From the NCBI GenBank assembly GCA_000442125.1, contig KE546968.1, positions 1,521,795-1,585,794 of the forward strand: a stretch of DNA of 64,000 nucleotides. The letters run 5' to 3'. The position numbers were made by a program, and so were the translations under genes. The notes under the pieces were generated by a model. The model was not told the DNA's origin. It worked only from the letters and a program-made list of their open reading frames with translations, and made no database searches. This DNA is from Opeltia flavorubescens (lineage: Eukaryota; Ascomycota; Lecanoromycetes; Teloschistales; Teloschistaceae). Positions 1 through 9,921 of this stretch are shown here, in pieces (within the stretch, counting starts at the first letter, position 1; every line of letters begins with the position of its first letter).

Positions 1-924
1 GTAGGTCCGAGCCCTCATCAGGCTCTTCGACTGATTGATCGTTTGAACTTGTACCTGATCATCTTCACGACCTTTGATAGCCAGCTTGACCAGTCAGTCA
101 AGACACTTCACTGGAAGAACGGATACGAGCAGCTGCAGGAAATCATGAATGCAACACTAGAGGCTGAAATAGCAAAGGATTCCCGAGGCAGCTCGAAAAC
201 CATCATCAAATCCATCCTATTTAAAGATACTGACAATCCCAATCAGGATAACTTCCATGCATGGCTTCTTTGCGCCTTTGTACCTTGGGCTAGAGTGACC
301 GCACCACCTTCAGATGATCCAGAAGCCAAAGCACCTCCACAGCCTGCAGCCATAGCAGCCCGAGAGGGTATAAAAGCTGAAAATAAAACTATTAAAATCG
401 TTGGAAATGCAGTCGCACATCTGGATGAGATCATTCGAACGAAAGATGCATTAGCCAATCCGATATCCACGACTTCCCCCTGGAAGCGAAAACGGGATGA
501 CACCACTCGATCCGAACAGGGGATGGCAATTCGTCGGTGGGGTCCTCACTGGCGAAGTAGCGTATTGTATGCCCTGTTGACGCAGATCATGGAAGATTTT
601 GAGCATGGTCAGTATTCATTATGATGCTTGATTCAGCGTTGCTAAATTGATCTAGGTAACGACACAAGTTCCCAAAGAATTCTCGATGGTTATGCAAGCT
701 GGCTTTCTAGTATTCAAGACATGGACTTGCTTGAAGTACATGAATTGAAGCCATTGGTGACTGGCAAAAAACTAGCCAAGGCGCTCTGTATAGGGACTGG
801 ACCATGGACGTCAAGGGCAATAGAGATGGTCATAGAATGGCAACTTGCAAATCCGGATGAGAAGAATCCAGACGAAGCCGTTTCAAACGTTGTAAGCAGG
901 AAGAAGGAGCTAGGTCTTGGATGA
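1..924 (+). CDS. CCA1: CCA tRNA nucleotidyltransferase, C-terminal part (5' end outside window)
   Basis: This enzyme adds or repairs the 3' CCA end of tRNAs in the nucleus, cytosol and mitochondria. The reading frame is open from base 1, so the N-terminal catalytic head (GxGxxR and the DxD metal site) lies upstream of the window. Two exons are visible, 1..607 and 656..924, joined by a 48-nt GT-AG intron in phase 1. What remains is the helical body and tail. The last exon carries the family's C-terminal signature: a stretch around HELKPLVTGKKLAKAL, then a GPW and an MVIEWQLANP helix. The stop is at 922-924. The family assignment rests on that C-terminal block, which I recognise from fungal Cca1 proteins. 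The catalytic residues cannot be checked here. Confidence 0.88.
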
Positions 925-3647
925 AGAGATTTCGTCTTACTTATCTTCCGCTCACTAGTATTAGAGGATTATGAAGAGGCTGTATGGCTCAAACACCGAA
1001 CCACGAAGGCGAAAAAACGACTCTGGCGTGAATTAGGGAGTACGCTTCTGGTGATTCTGAAGAGGTGGTGCATGAAAGCGACAGCGGCTATCAGATTATG
1101 GGTGTCACGACAATTTTCCGGGATGAGCTATGAGACCCCTCGAAAACTCGAGAGGGCAATTCCCGTATGAATCGATGCAACTGGGGACGAATGCCAGCTA
1201 TGGCAACTGCAATAAGAGAACGGCTGTGAGTATGAGTATGAGTATGAGTGTGAGGTCGAGCATGCGGTAGGTTCGGGACATGACTATGTTGAAAATCAAG
1301 GTCCTTTCGATATCCGTAGACCAGAATCAATACTTGACTCAGATTGATTTTTATTATGGAATTGATCTGGCTCATCTACTCGATTTCTCTATGACAGCTG
1401 TCTCTTAGATTGCTGAGCTAAATTTCGCCGTCCCAAATATCGATATGTGACATTTCCCAGGCCCCAGTACTCGAAGACTTGAATCCCGATACTCCTTCAC
1501 AAACAGCAAGGCCTTGACACGCTTTCCGCTCATTGGCTAATCATTTCATAAGATTAATGCTGAACTAAATGAACATGTATGACCAGTCATTTATCCAATC
1601 GTATCATCATATTTAGTAGCAGAACACAAGAAAACGAATAACCATTCTACACGAAGCAAACCGACAAAGAATATACTAATCGCAATTTCTCATCGGTAAT
1701 GATATCATGTACGTTAGACTACGTGTTCAAATCACGAAACGGTAACAATCTCCCTTCCCTGCAAACNCCCCAATCCACAATCCACAACGCCCAATCCACG
1801 GTCCACAAACCCAACAGCGAAAACCCTTGTGCATCACATACATGTCTCCACACCCCCCAATCCCCATTCGAAAAGTCGGTGTGACAAGAGGCACAGAATA
1901 CGAAATGTGTTCCTCGGCTCAAAAAGGAAACAAGCATCGTGGCTGTGTATTTTTTAGATTTTGGAAAATATGCCTGACGAGGCTGATTTTTTGGTCCTCG
2001 GGTCGCTGGGTGGAAGATTCGTTATGCATGTGTTATTTCATTTTGGTAAAGACAGATTTTGTGTGCTTGATGGTATGTATGCGAAAAGAAGAGGATGTGA
2101 TTGGATGGTGACGAAAATCTAGACTTTGAGAGATTGATGGGGGTGGTATGTGTGGGTGTGCCTCTCTCTGTGTGATACCGAGGCAGAGAGGGTACACCTC
2201 TATCACGACATTTCTTTGCTGAGGCTAAAACGCAATGCAGCGTGACTCTGGCCACTAGTCATGAAATGGATTCCAAAGGATTAAGTATTATTTACAAGCT
2301 GCGTGTAGTTTTGCAGGTATGGAATTGGAGATCCCTTGTTCAAGGACGATACAGGACTTCACATTACAGGAAGCTTGCGAAAGAAAGTACCGTACTGGAT
2401 AGTCGGACCCATCTTCAGGCTCTCCTTGGGTTTGTCTGACCTCATAGTTCAAAGAAATGGCCGTCGGCTGGTCAATCGCTCGCGTGTTGATAGAAGCGAT
2501 CATTTGAAATAGTATCGAGGGGACCAATTTTATTGGGTTGGGCTCGTGATGCATGGATCTTGATATGTGTTGATGTGGGTTTCTGGCAAAGAATAGTTGA
2601 GATGTGTGGGAGCGGTCCAGGGTAGAAACAATGGAAAATTCCAAAAATATCTCCAGCTGTTGTAAGAGAACATTCACCCCCAAGGAGATCTGACAGAACG
2701 CAAGCGATGCAGGTTGTACGTGAACGACTGGATAATTCCCCAAGCCCATTGCAGCGACGACAGAGCGATTCGTCTCGCAATTGAGAGGTCATCGAAATTC
2801 GGTCCACCTCGGACATAGAGGCTTCCGATTTGGACATTGGGTGACGCTTTCTTTCTTCATTTGGGGTTAACTGAAATACCGAGTAGGCCCGAAGAATTTT
2901 CATGAATGTTAAATACGAAAAGGATTTCGGGAGAGCTTCGATTTCAACCTCCTCCACCAACCATCATGCTGACGAATTTCGTTATTTTTTGACCCAGTCT
3001 CCGTAGAAAATGCAGCTGTTCATCCTCATGGTCTCTGTCCGGATTCTCACGGGGTATATCCGGTGTCGCATGATGTGGTTGTGCACTTTGAGGTCGAGAC
3101 GGTGGGCTCATCGTGTATAGTATCTATATAAAGTGTATAACAGAGCTGATTCTGAGCAATTGGGATTATTTCATGCGCCGATAAATCTTGTCTTCTGGAT
3201 GTTTGAGTGGTTGGTAGATCGATTAAAGATATGTATCGATTGGGTGAGGCGCAAGCTCTTTAGAGCAACGTGTCTCGGATGTTGCGCTTCACACCACACG
3301 GGAAATCCTGGCTCGAGGCACAGCTCTGCACTACGACTGCTAAAAACAGAATATTGAATTGGGACATACTTCACCTTAGCCTTTCGCCAAATGCGATAGT
3401 TGTTACATACACTATTACGATCGCATATGAACGAAACGTTGACAAGGCAGAATAGAGTATCTGTCTGCAGCTCAATCCTGTGACAAGTCACATATCCACG
3501 TCGGGATACAATTGAAGCTTGAGAAGCTTGAAGAGCTTTGTGGTTGAGATGAGCGTCACAGAATTCCTCAATGCGACTGCTCATGTCAAAGACTGGAAAG
3601 TAAAAGAGGTTACCTACTCAATCTGCCTGGATGACTGACTCTAGGCC
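925..3647. other. Long intergenic region, no supported gene
   Basis: About 2.7 kb between CCA1 and the M20 peptidase, both of which end into it. No open frame here has an ATG start, family similarity or a convincing splice pattern. Frames of up to 162 codons on the minus strand (2288-2960) overlap each other and begin at non-ATG codons. The region contains a short hexanucleotide repeat (about 1224-1255), a CCACAATCCA-like degenerate direct repeat near 1770-1812 and one ambiguous base at 1767. Confidence 0.6.
1224..1255. repeat. Short (GAGTAT)n microsatellite
   Basis: Several copies of a GAGTAT/GAGTGT hexamer lie head to tail, with one substitution. It is in the intergenic region after CCA1 and overlaps no supported gene. 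Confidence 0.8.
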
Positions 3648-4943
3648 TTAGCCTAGGAATGTCAATGCAGCAAGTGCAAGAGCATCGATCCCAGTCTTTA
3701 ATGTGGGCTCGATAACTGGCGCAAACCCCGCACTGTGGTTCGAGGGGAGCTTTTCGAGCTCGCCTTTGCGATTCGCTTCGTCCCACGTGGCAGGGTCACA
3801 GCCCCCCAATCCCCAAAAGATACAGGGAGTATCGATGGCTCTGGCGAGAATCGAGAAATCTTCACTCCCAGGAAAAGGCGGCATTGGACTGGTATTGCCC
3901 TTGAAATATGCTGAAAAGGTGGTATCTAAGATCTTAGTCTGATCCATGTCATTCACGGTCGTGGGTGAATGTGCGAAATAAGTGAACTCGGGGGCCTGTG
4001 GAGATCCCGAGGCATCGCATTCGGCTTTGACGATCCGTTCTATGGCGTCAAGCAGGTGTTTCTCGATATCCGGTTCATAAGAGCGAACTGTGAGCTCAAA
4101 GTCTGCATAGTCTGGGATGATATTGGAGGCGGTGCCCGCGTGGAACTTTCCACAAGTGATGACCCCTACTTTTCCTGGTTGCAACTCACGACTGACAATG
4201 GTCTGGAGACGAACAATGGCGTGACTTGCAATGACGACAGGGTCGATGCAAAATTGAGGGCTTGAACCATGTCCACCTTTCCCGAAGACGCGTACCCTTA
4301 CGGCGTCGACAGCTGCAGTGATTGGGCCAGGGCTCATAGCAATCGATCCGGCTTTGAACAGGCAAAATACGTGTTGCCCTAGGACGATATCCGGCTTTGG
4401 GAAATTGTATTTCGTGTAAAGACCGTCGTCGACCATGGCTTGGGCTCCCTTGACAAGCTCTTCAGCCGGCTGAAAGAGACAAATCAATGTGCCTTTCCAA
4501 ATGGATCTGGCTGCATATAGGAGCTCTGCTGCAGCCATCATGGATGTCACATGTACATCGTGTCCGCAAGCATGCATGACAAAAACTTCATTGCCATCGC
4601 CATCTTTCATCTTTCTCTTACTTGCATAATCCAGACCGGTGTTCTCATGTACAGGTAGGCCGTCCATATCTGCACGAAGGAGCACTGTGGGTCCTGGGCC
4701 ATTTTTGAGGACACCAATAAGTCCGTAGCCACCAATGTGCTGGTGGACATGGTAGCCGAGAGATTGTAGATGCTCAGCCGCAATTGATGATGTGCGCTCT
4801 TCTTTTTCTGACAACTCTGGATTTCGATGGAGGTCTTTGTAGGTAGATTCGTAGAACGCAAGCTTTGGACGATATTGCTCGATGGTTTTCCGATAAGGGC
4901 TGTCATTGCGAGACGCCGCGGTCAGAGGCTTGAGACGAGTCAT
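3648..4943 (-). CDS. M20 family amidohydrolase / metallo-aminoacylase
   Basis: Single-exon protein of 431 residues, a usual length for M20D enzymes (hippurate hydrolase, IAA-amino-acid hydrolase, N-acyl-amino-acid deacylase), which cut amide bonds of N-acyl amino acids with a two-metal site. Metal and catalytic motifs are complete: RADMDGLP (about 90-97), HACGHDVH (124-131), FQPAEE (157-162, with the general-base Glu), GQH (189-191), a GGHGS lid-domain motif and GSEDF near the C-terminus. No signal peptide is obvious, so it is probably cytosolic. It is transcribed toward CCA1 and has no close partner gene. The substrate cannot be read from sequence. The start at 4943 is an ATG that gives the family's usual N-terminal length. 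Confidence 0.9.
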   Translation of the reverse strand: MTRLKPLTAASRNDSPYRKTIEQYRPKLAFYESTYKDLHRNPELSEKEERTSSIAAEHLQSLGYHVHQHIGGYGLIGVLKNGPGPTVLLRADMDGLPVHENTGLDYASKRKMKDGDGNEVFVMHACGHDVHVTSMMAAAELLYAARSIWKGTLICLFQPAEELVKGAQAMVDDGLYTKYNFPKPDIVLGQHVFCLFKAGSIAMSPGPITAAVDAVRVRVFGKGGHGSSPQFCIDPVVIASHAIVRLQTIVSRELQPGKVGVITCGKFHAGTASNIIPDYADFELTVRSYEPDIEKHLLDAIERIVKAECDASGSPQAPEFTYFAHSPTTVNDMDQTKILDTTFSAYFKGNTSPMPPFPGSEDFSILARAIDTPCIFWGLGGCDPATWDEANRKGELEKLPSNHSAGFAPVIEPTLKTGIDALALAALTFLG

Positions 4944-5893
4944 AGCTGGTAGAGCCTATCGATAACCTGTCCTGATGCGTACCAGGTTTTCGCACAGCCT
5001 CGAAATTGAGTCGACTCAGGATGGAAAATTGCCGAAGAAGAACCGAAGGTCTTAAACCAGATTGAGGTAACCTTCGGAGCCGAAGGCAAACCACGTACCT
5101 TTGACAATTAAGCATTCCTCAACCCTCTATTATTCACCTGATGTCTTGACAATGGAGGATTGATGGCAAAAGTCTTTTCCAACAGTTCTCTTGTACGACA
5201 ATTAGCAGGGTGACCTCTGCCAGTTCAAAAGAGATAATGCTGGCAAATTCAAAGTAATTTCGAAAGAAAGATATCGATACACCGATTGAAACTTTGGTAA
5301 GCTTATACTATTGATTCGAACGCATACTGTTCTCGACAGATCTACTGTCCGCTCCTCGTCGGACATGACTTTTGTCATCAAAGCTCGCGAGCGTATTAAA
5401 GGCCTGTCAAACCGCATCCGCAAATACGATTTGCCATTTCCCAAACGCAAGGCACAATATTACTCCAGGCCCTCAGTCGTGTTGTGTCTAAGAGAATCTC
5501 CCATTCTCGTGGCCATCATTGAAAGCATACATTAGCTAGCACTTCTTCTTTCGTCTCAGTGTGCAAGATGTAAGCCCTCTAAATAGCTCTAATCCACACT
5601 GACAAGCGCGTTAAAGCTATGGCGGTACTATCCGACAATCTATAGATTTGCCATTGCCTGGTAAACCCTCTCATTTCATGAAAACCGCTTTCGATATCTG
5701 TGTTCTAAAGTGATTCGTTGTGTCAAATTTTTGGTCCCCTTTAGTTTCCTGAAATTCCTGATCATTTTATGGAAACATAATGCATCCATGAGCAAGAACA
5801 AAAATTACACAATTCTTATACCAATTTCAATCTCTAATGCTTTAATTTCTTGGCTCACCGGCCAGCTTCTTCTGAGAAAACTTTCCTCTCATC
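4944..5893. other. Intergenic region, divergent promoters
   Basis: Separates the minus-strand amidohydrolase from the plus-strand CxxC protein. Short frames occur (for example 5311-5535) but start at no good ATG and resemble nothing known. I see no gene here. Confidence 0.6.
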
Positions 5894-6811
5894 ATGCATT
5901 TCCTAGGCCTCAAGATCCTCTCGATAACCTTTGCAAGGGCTCTTGAAGGTTGTATGGCCAGCAGCCCTGCCTCATATCCGGATAAATCAGTCACTGGTCG
6001 CTTAATGGAAATATTGAGCAGCAATGATCAGGCTTGTAACGCAATTACCTCGGTGATCTCCAGCGTCAAGCGGAAGCTCGGCATAGGATCGTATGCCCGT
6101 CTGGTCTACCTGATGAAAACCAAATTACCCGCGGAAATTATCGACCATATTGAACAGAGCGTTTACCAACAAGTCTTTTGCCCAGGTCTAATATATATAC
6201 CTCGTCAACGGCGCTACAGGAAGACTGCTAAGTGGCGAGGAAAGTCATACTTTGTGGCAAGACCAGAGCTTCTGACGCTTAGCAAAGCTGTTCATTCCAA
6301 GTGGCAGACCCGCCTCTGGACCGACAACACTTATATACTTGGCAAGAATACTTATTCATGGTTGAGGAAGCTCAAGGAGGGCCGTGATCATGGATGTCCA
6401 TACAGCACAGTCCGATTGGCGCATGTTGTGTTTACTTTTCGATTATATGAAAGAGGAGCTCGGATATATCGTACTGATATCCAAGAGGATCTTGGGTTAT
6501 TCTGCGACAGCTGCAACCGTGTGATATTTCCGGACCACATTCGTAACAGAATTAATGGGATCATTCTGGACTCGCGATCTCGATGGATCTTGGAATTATG
6601 GCGGATATCACGGGTACTTTCGCCTGCGAAGCTGACCCTCGACTGCACAAAATGCTACATGCCAGACAACCGTTGTTTGGCCTTGGAGTGGCTACAACAG
6701 GACGGCCAGCAGATCCACCAATATCTACCTTCGGAGATAGAGGTTATCGCCGCAGATCGGGCAACGGAAGCTAGAATCATGCGATTGCTTCGTCCAGCAC
6801 GTGCAGGATGA
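5894..6811 (+). CDS. Hypothetical protein with F-box-like segment and CxxC pairs
   Basis: Single-exon frame of 305 residues, or 285 if translation starts at the second ATG (5954). A segment near residues 78-96 (LPAEIIDHIEQ) reads like the first helix of an F-box, as in many fungal F-box proteins that recruit substrates to SCF ligases. The C-terminal half has two CxxC pairs, at about 204-207 and 251-254, spaced like a zinc ribbon. The rest is basic and rich in Arg and Trp. No family is recognised with confidence. The length, lack of stops and CxxC pairing favour a real gene. The F-box reading is inference from a short match. Confidence 0.55.
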   Translation: MHFLGLKILSITFARALEGCMASSPASYPDKSVTGRLMEILSSNDQACNAITSVISSVKRKLGIGSYARLVYLMKTKLPAEIIDHIEQSVYQQVFCPGLIYIPRQRRYRKTAKWRGKSYFVARPELLTLSKAVHSKWQTRLWTDNTYILGKNTYSWLRKLKEGRDHGCPYSTVRLAHVVFTFRLYERGARIYRTDIQEDLGLFCDSCNRVIFPDHIRNRINGIILDSRSRWILELWRISRVLSPAKLTLDCTKCYMPDNRCLALEWLQQDGQQIHQYLPSEIEVIAADRATEARIMRLLRPARAG

Positions 6812-7671
6812 ACATCCCAAATCCAAAGAAAGTGGTTGAATCATGTCATACCAGAGCACTATACCACTTTCCACGCAACGAATTGCGATGAACTAGTGCA
6901 GCAGAATTTACTGTTGAAGATGAACTCCTTGTTAGACCATCACTGGCTTCATAGGAGTAACTGGTAGTTGGATACTTAAGCTGTACTCCAATATTATCCC
7001 TCGGTATTCGTGATGAATTCAATGCTCATGATCCGATGCATCCCCAAGAACCTATCCTTTAACGGTTATTCAAGGTAAAGTATCAGCAAGACATCTATCA
7101 AGTATTCCGAGTATTAGCCGTCAAGCTAAGCCAAATAAAAGTATTTTTCGAGATTTGATCTTCAAACCTCCGACAGAAATGGCTTGTTAACTCTCTGTCC
7201 AATGCATGTCATTTCGTTGTTGACATGCACTCATAATGTTGTTCAAGGTGTTCGATTTTACGTTATCTACAACAACGGCCAGGATTCATCAAAGTGGAAA
7301 CAAGTTTGCCTTTTCATCCCATCTCATTGCTACATGCTGCTGATTTACGATAGCAATCTCCCATACTCCTTTCTCTGCTCCTCCCTTCGGATCATTTTTA
7401 GCCGCTCTTTCCAAAACCATAGCATTAAGATCAAATGCAAACCCATTGTGCCTTCCTCTGCAAGGATGCAGGGTATTCATGTCGAGTCTATGACTTCGCT
7501 CATCAGCATCAACTTCTTCCGTACTTCCAAATCATCAGCAAATATCATAATCGTCTTTCATACTCGGCTTTTCGATTAGTTTTACTTTAGACCGTGGTTT
7601 CCTCCTATTCTCCTCCTGCATCAGTCGACTGCACACTCCAAAAACGCAGATCGATCGTCCACACCGTTCTT
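6812..7671. other. Intergenic region, AT-rich
   Basis: 860 nt between the CxxC protein and the secreted protein. A frame at 7184-7579 has no ATG at its start, no recognisable content and is not supported as a gene. Probably the 3' flank of one gene and the promoter and leader of the next. Confidence 0.55.
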
Positions 7672-8286
7672 ATGTATCTACATTTCCAAATAGTTCTGGC
7701 TCTTATCAGTACTGTCGTCGCTGTATCTAGTAAGGACGCGGCTTGGAATGTGCAATGCACCGAAGTCTTCTATCCCTATGTGCGGACTTTAGATCCTTAC
7801 AACCCGTCACTGGACTTCGCTTGGATAACAACCAACTCGTCCGCTACGGGAGATCCCTTCGCTATTCTAGAGAAAGATGCGTTCGGCGCAACAACCAGAA
7901 TAGCTTGTCTTAACGGGTCCACCGAAACGGGCGAAGGGATGCTGTTGTTCAACGCTGAGGACCACACTCTAAACGACCATGAAAATAGTGCAGAGATTCT
8001 TCGCTTCGGCCTCGTTGTGGACACGGTCAATGAAACATACCAACCCATGATGGTTGAAGAAGGTCATGGTTCCCAGGGATTCTATTTGGATTCATTAAGT
8101 ACCGAATACAGATTAGCACTCGGCTACAAAGGTTTCAGTGATACTATTTATGGTAAGTCTCGGACTACCGTGTCGTTTTGAGACTCTTGTCGTCCATATA
8201 CTGATTCATTGTCTCACCGGCCATCAGCTTGCGATACGGAAGTGGCGGGTTCACGAGTTATTCAACTTTTTCACAAATGTCCTTAG
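7672..8286 (+). CDS. Small secreted cysteine-containing protein, two exons
   Basis: Predicted 179 residues from exons 7672..8152 and 8228..8286, joined by a 75-nt GTAAGT-CAG intron in phase 1. The N-terminus is a classical signal peptide (hydrophobic core at about 4-17, likely cut near 20), so the product should be secreted. The mature part has four cysteines (about 29, 79, 162, 178), enough for two disulphides, and N-glycosylation sequons near 55, 81 and 120. Two of the cysteines and the end of the protein come from the short second exon, which supports the splice. Upstream codons in the same frame are open, but the first ATG giving a signal peptide is at 7672. No family is recognised. Effector-like in size only. 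Confidence 0.68.
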
Positions 8287-8595
8287 ATGGCTACCCCAGC
8301 AGGCTGTAGTGCAGTAGAATTACATGGACGTTACATTTGGCAGGACGATCGCCGGGCTTGAAGAATACCTCCGTCTTGTGTTCAGTGCTCAGAGGGTGTG
8401 AAAGGAAAAAACAATCAAAATATTGTGAGAGGTCCTGCTCATGCAATCACTGGGATTACATATCGAATGGCTTTCAGGAAAAGTTGCGCGTCGAAAATGG
8501 GCAAGGAGTCACCTCACAGAGGGAGTTGGCCGCTATAGCGATGGAATTGGTTTTCGGCTGCTTTTTCGAACGCACATTGCGCTTATAAATATGGG

Positions 8596-9505
8596 TTATG
8601 GCCAAAGCTCTTCCTTCGTCCATTCTCCTTTCCCATCGTTTGCATCCTCTACTAATGTGTATTTGAGTCTTCGTGCCGTCGCCGGATCGGAAATGTCTGT
8701 TTGCTCCACCTCATTAGGCTTTATGACCACGACCCGAAAATTACTTCTTGCAACTGGGTCTTCTAGATCCCCGACTTTCTGTCCAAGCTGATGATCCTGA
8801 TCAGGTTCGCCCTCTACAGGGCTGCCAGGCGGAGGGTTTTTCCATGAACCTGAATATCCGAAGTCAGATCCTGAACAGTAAGCGCGAACGAACAATCATA
8901 CCTCTCATGCCAGGACTGCAATTTCCGAAATGTCCTGTCAACTCCCTTCCCCAGCTCCAGTCTGCTTCCTTATCCTCCCCACCCTCTACAATCCTCATCC
9001 GACCTCCAACCTCACTCTTCACAGTCCTCACTCCACTGCTTTCCTCTTGACCCTCAATATCCGGGGCCACAACAAACGCCGTCCCTTTAATCCTCCACTG
9101 TGTCCCCTTCTCCTTCACCCAGAACGCCGCCTCGCAAGGGCCCCCACCACCGCTGCCCTGCACTTGTTCATCCTTCGCTGCCTTCCCGGCGCTACTCGCA
9201 AACAACTCCCCAACTTTCTGCATCCGCACGTCTGTGGTGAATGTTGGCATATCGGAGTCGTAAACCCGAGGATTCTTGGGCGCATCGTTGTGCTTGTTCT
9301 CGGGCAATTGGGACCACATGCCGCGGTATATGCAGTAGCGTAGGCGAGGTACGTAGTCGGTGGTGGGTTTCTTCGAACCGGTAGAAGAGCTGGGGGCGAG
9401 GGAGGCGAAGACAAATTCTGGGGAGGGCATAGAGGAGACATGGGACTCGAAGGTGGAGCGCCAGGGCGCTGGAGGGGAGGGACGGTGGTGGGTTGTTGAG
9501 GACAT
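8596..9505 (-). CDS. Pyridoxamine 5'-phosphate oxidase-like FMN-binding protein (Alr4036 type)
   Basis: Two exons on the minus strand, 9505..8902 and 8849..8596, with a 52-nt GTATGA-CAG intron, giving 285 residues. The protein follows the fungal Alr4036-type FMN-binding split-barrel family: an APWRSTFESHV start, a YCIYRGMW strand, a DMPTFTTDVRMQK strand typical of the FMN site, and a GTQWRIKGTAFVV strand. After the intron comes a WKNPPPGSP loop and a long C-terminal segment ending near ELWP. Reading through the intron without splicing loses the WKNPPPG block, which is why the splice is preferred. The family binds FMN and probably acts as an oxidase or reductase; the true substrate is unknown, and the protein need not take part in vitamin B6 synthesis. 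It shares a 416-nt divergent promoter with the next gene. Confidence 0.88.
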
Positions 9506-9921
9506 GGTGCGGAGGAGGGCGAGGAGGCGGTGGACTGGTGAGGACGCTATTTTGGGAGGAAATTAAGTGGGAGAAGTGAAAGAGAGCGAATGTTTATGAT
9601 CGAGAGGAAACTGGCGAAGTGAGAGGCCTAGGCCTCCAAATGTGATTGAATGATGACGTAGAGATTGGTTATGGAGATAAGGGCCCTACTAGTGGATTTA
9701 TGATTAGATTGACCACCCTTGCAAGGCAACCACGGTTGTTGATTGGATTGATTGGTTTCTTTACTTTCAATATTAGTAGTAACGACAATATCGATGTGTC
9801 GACATGTCTGAAAGCTGGTGTAGATGCCTAGACGCTAGTCATTTCCTCTTGTAAACTTTTTCTACTTTCTTGAAATGCTGCCCTCTGGCACGTTCAATCA
9901 CACTTCTTGCGTTTGACTAAA
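9506..9921. promoter_or_regulatory. Shared divergent promoter region
   Basis: 416 nt between the start codons of the minus-strand flavoprotein and the plus-strand 879-residue protein. It must contain both promoters and leaders. No specific element was identified. Confidence 0.5.

Noticed and set aside
2288-2960. Overlapping minus-strand frames of 153 and 162 codons
   Set aside because: They start at non-ATG codons, overlap in two frames and match nothing known. No splice pattern joins them.
7184-7579. Plus-strand frame of 131 codons
   Set aside because: No good start, composition of an AT-rich spacer and no motif.
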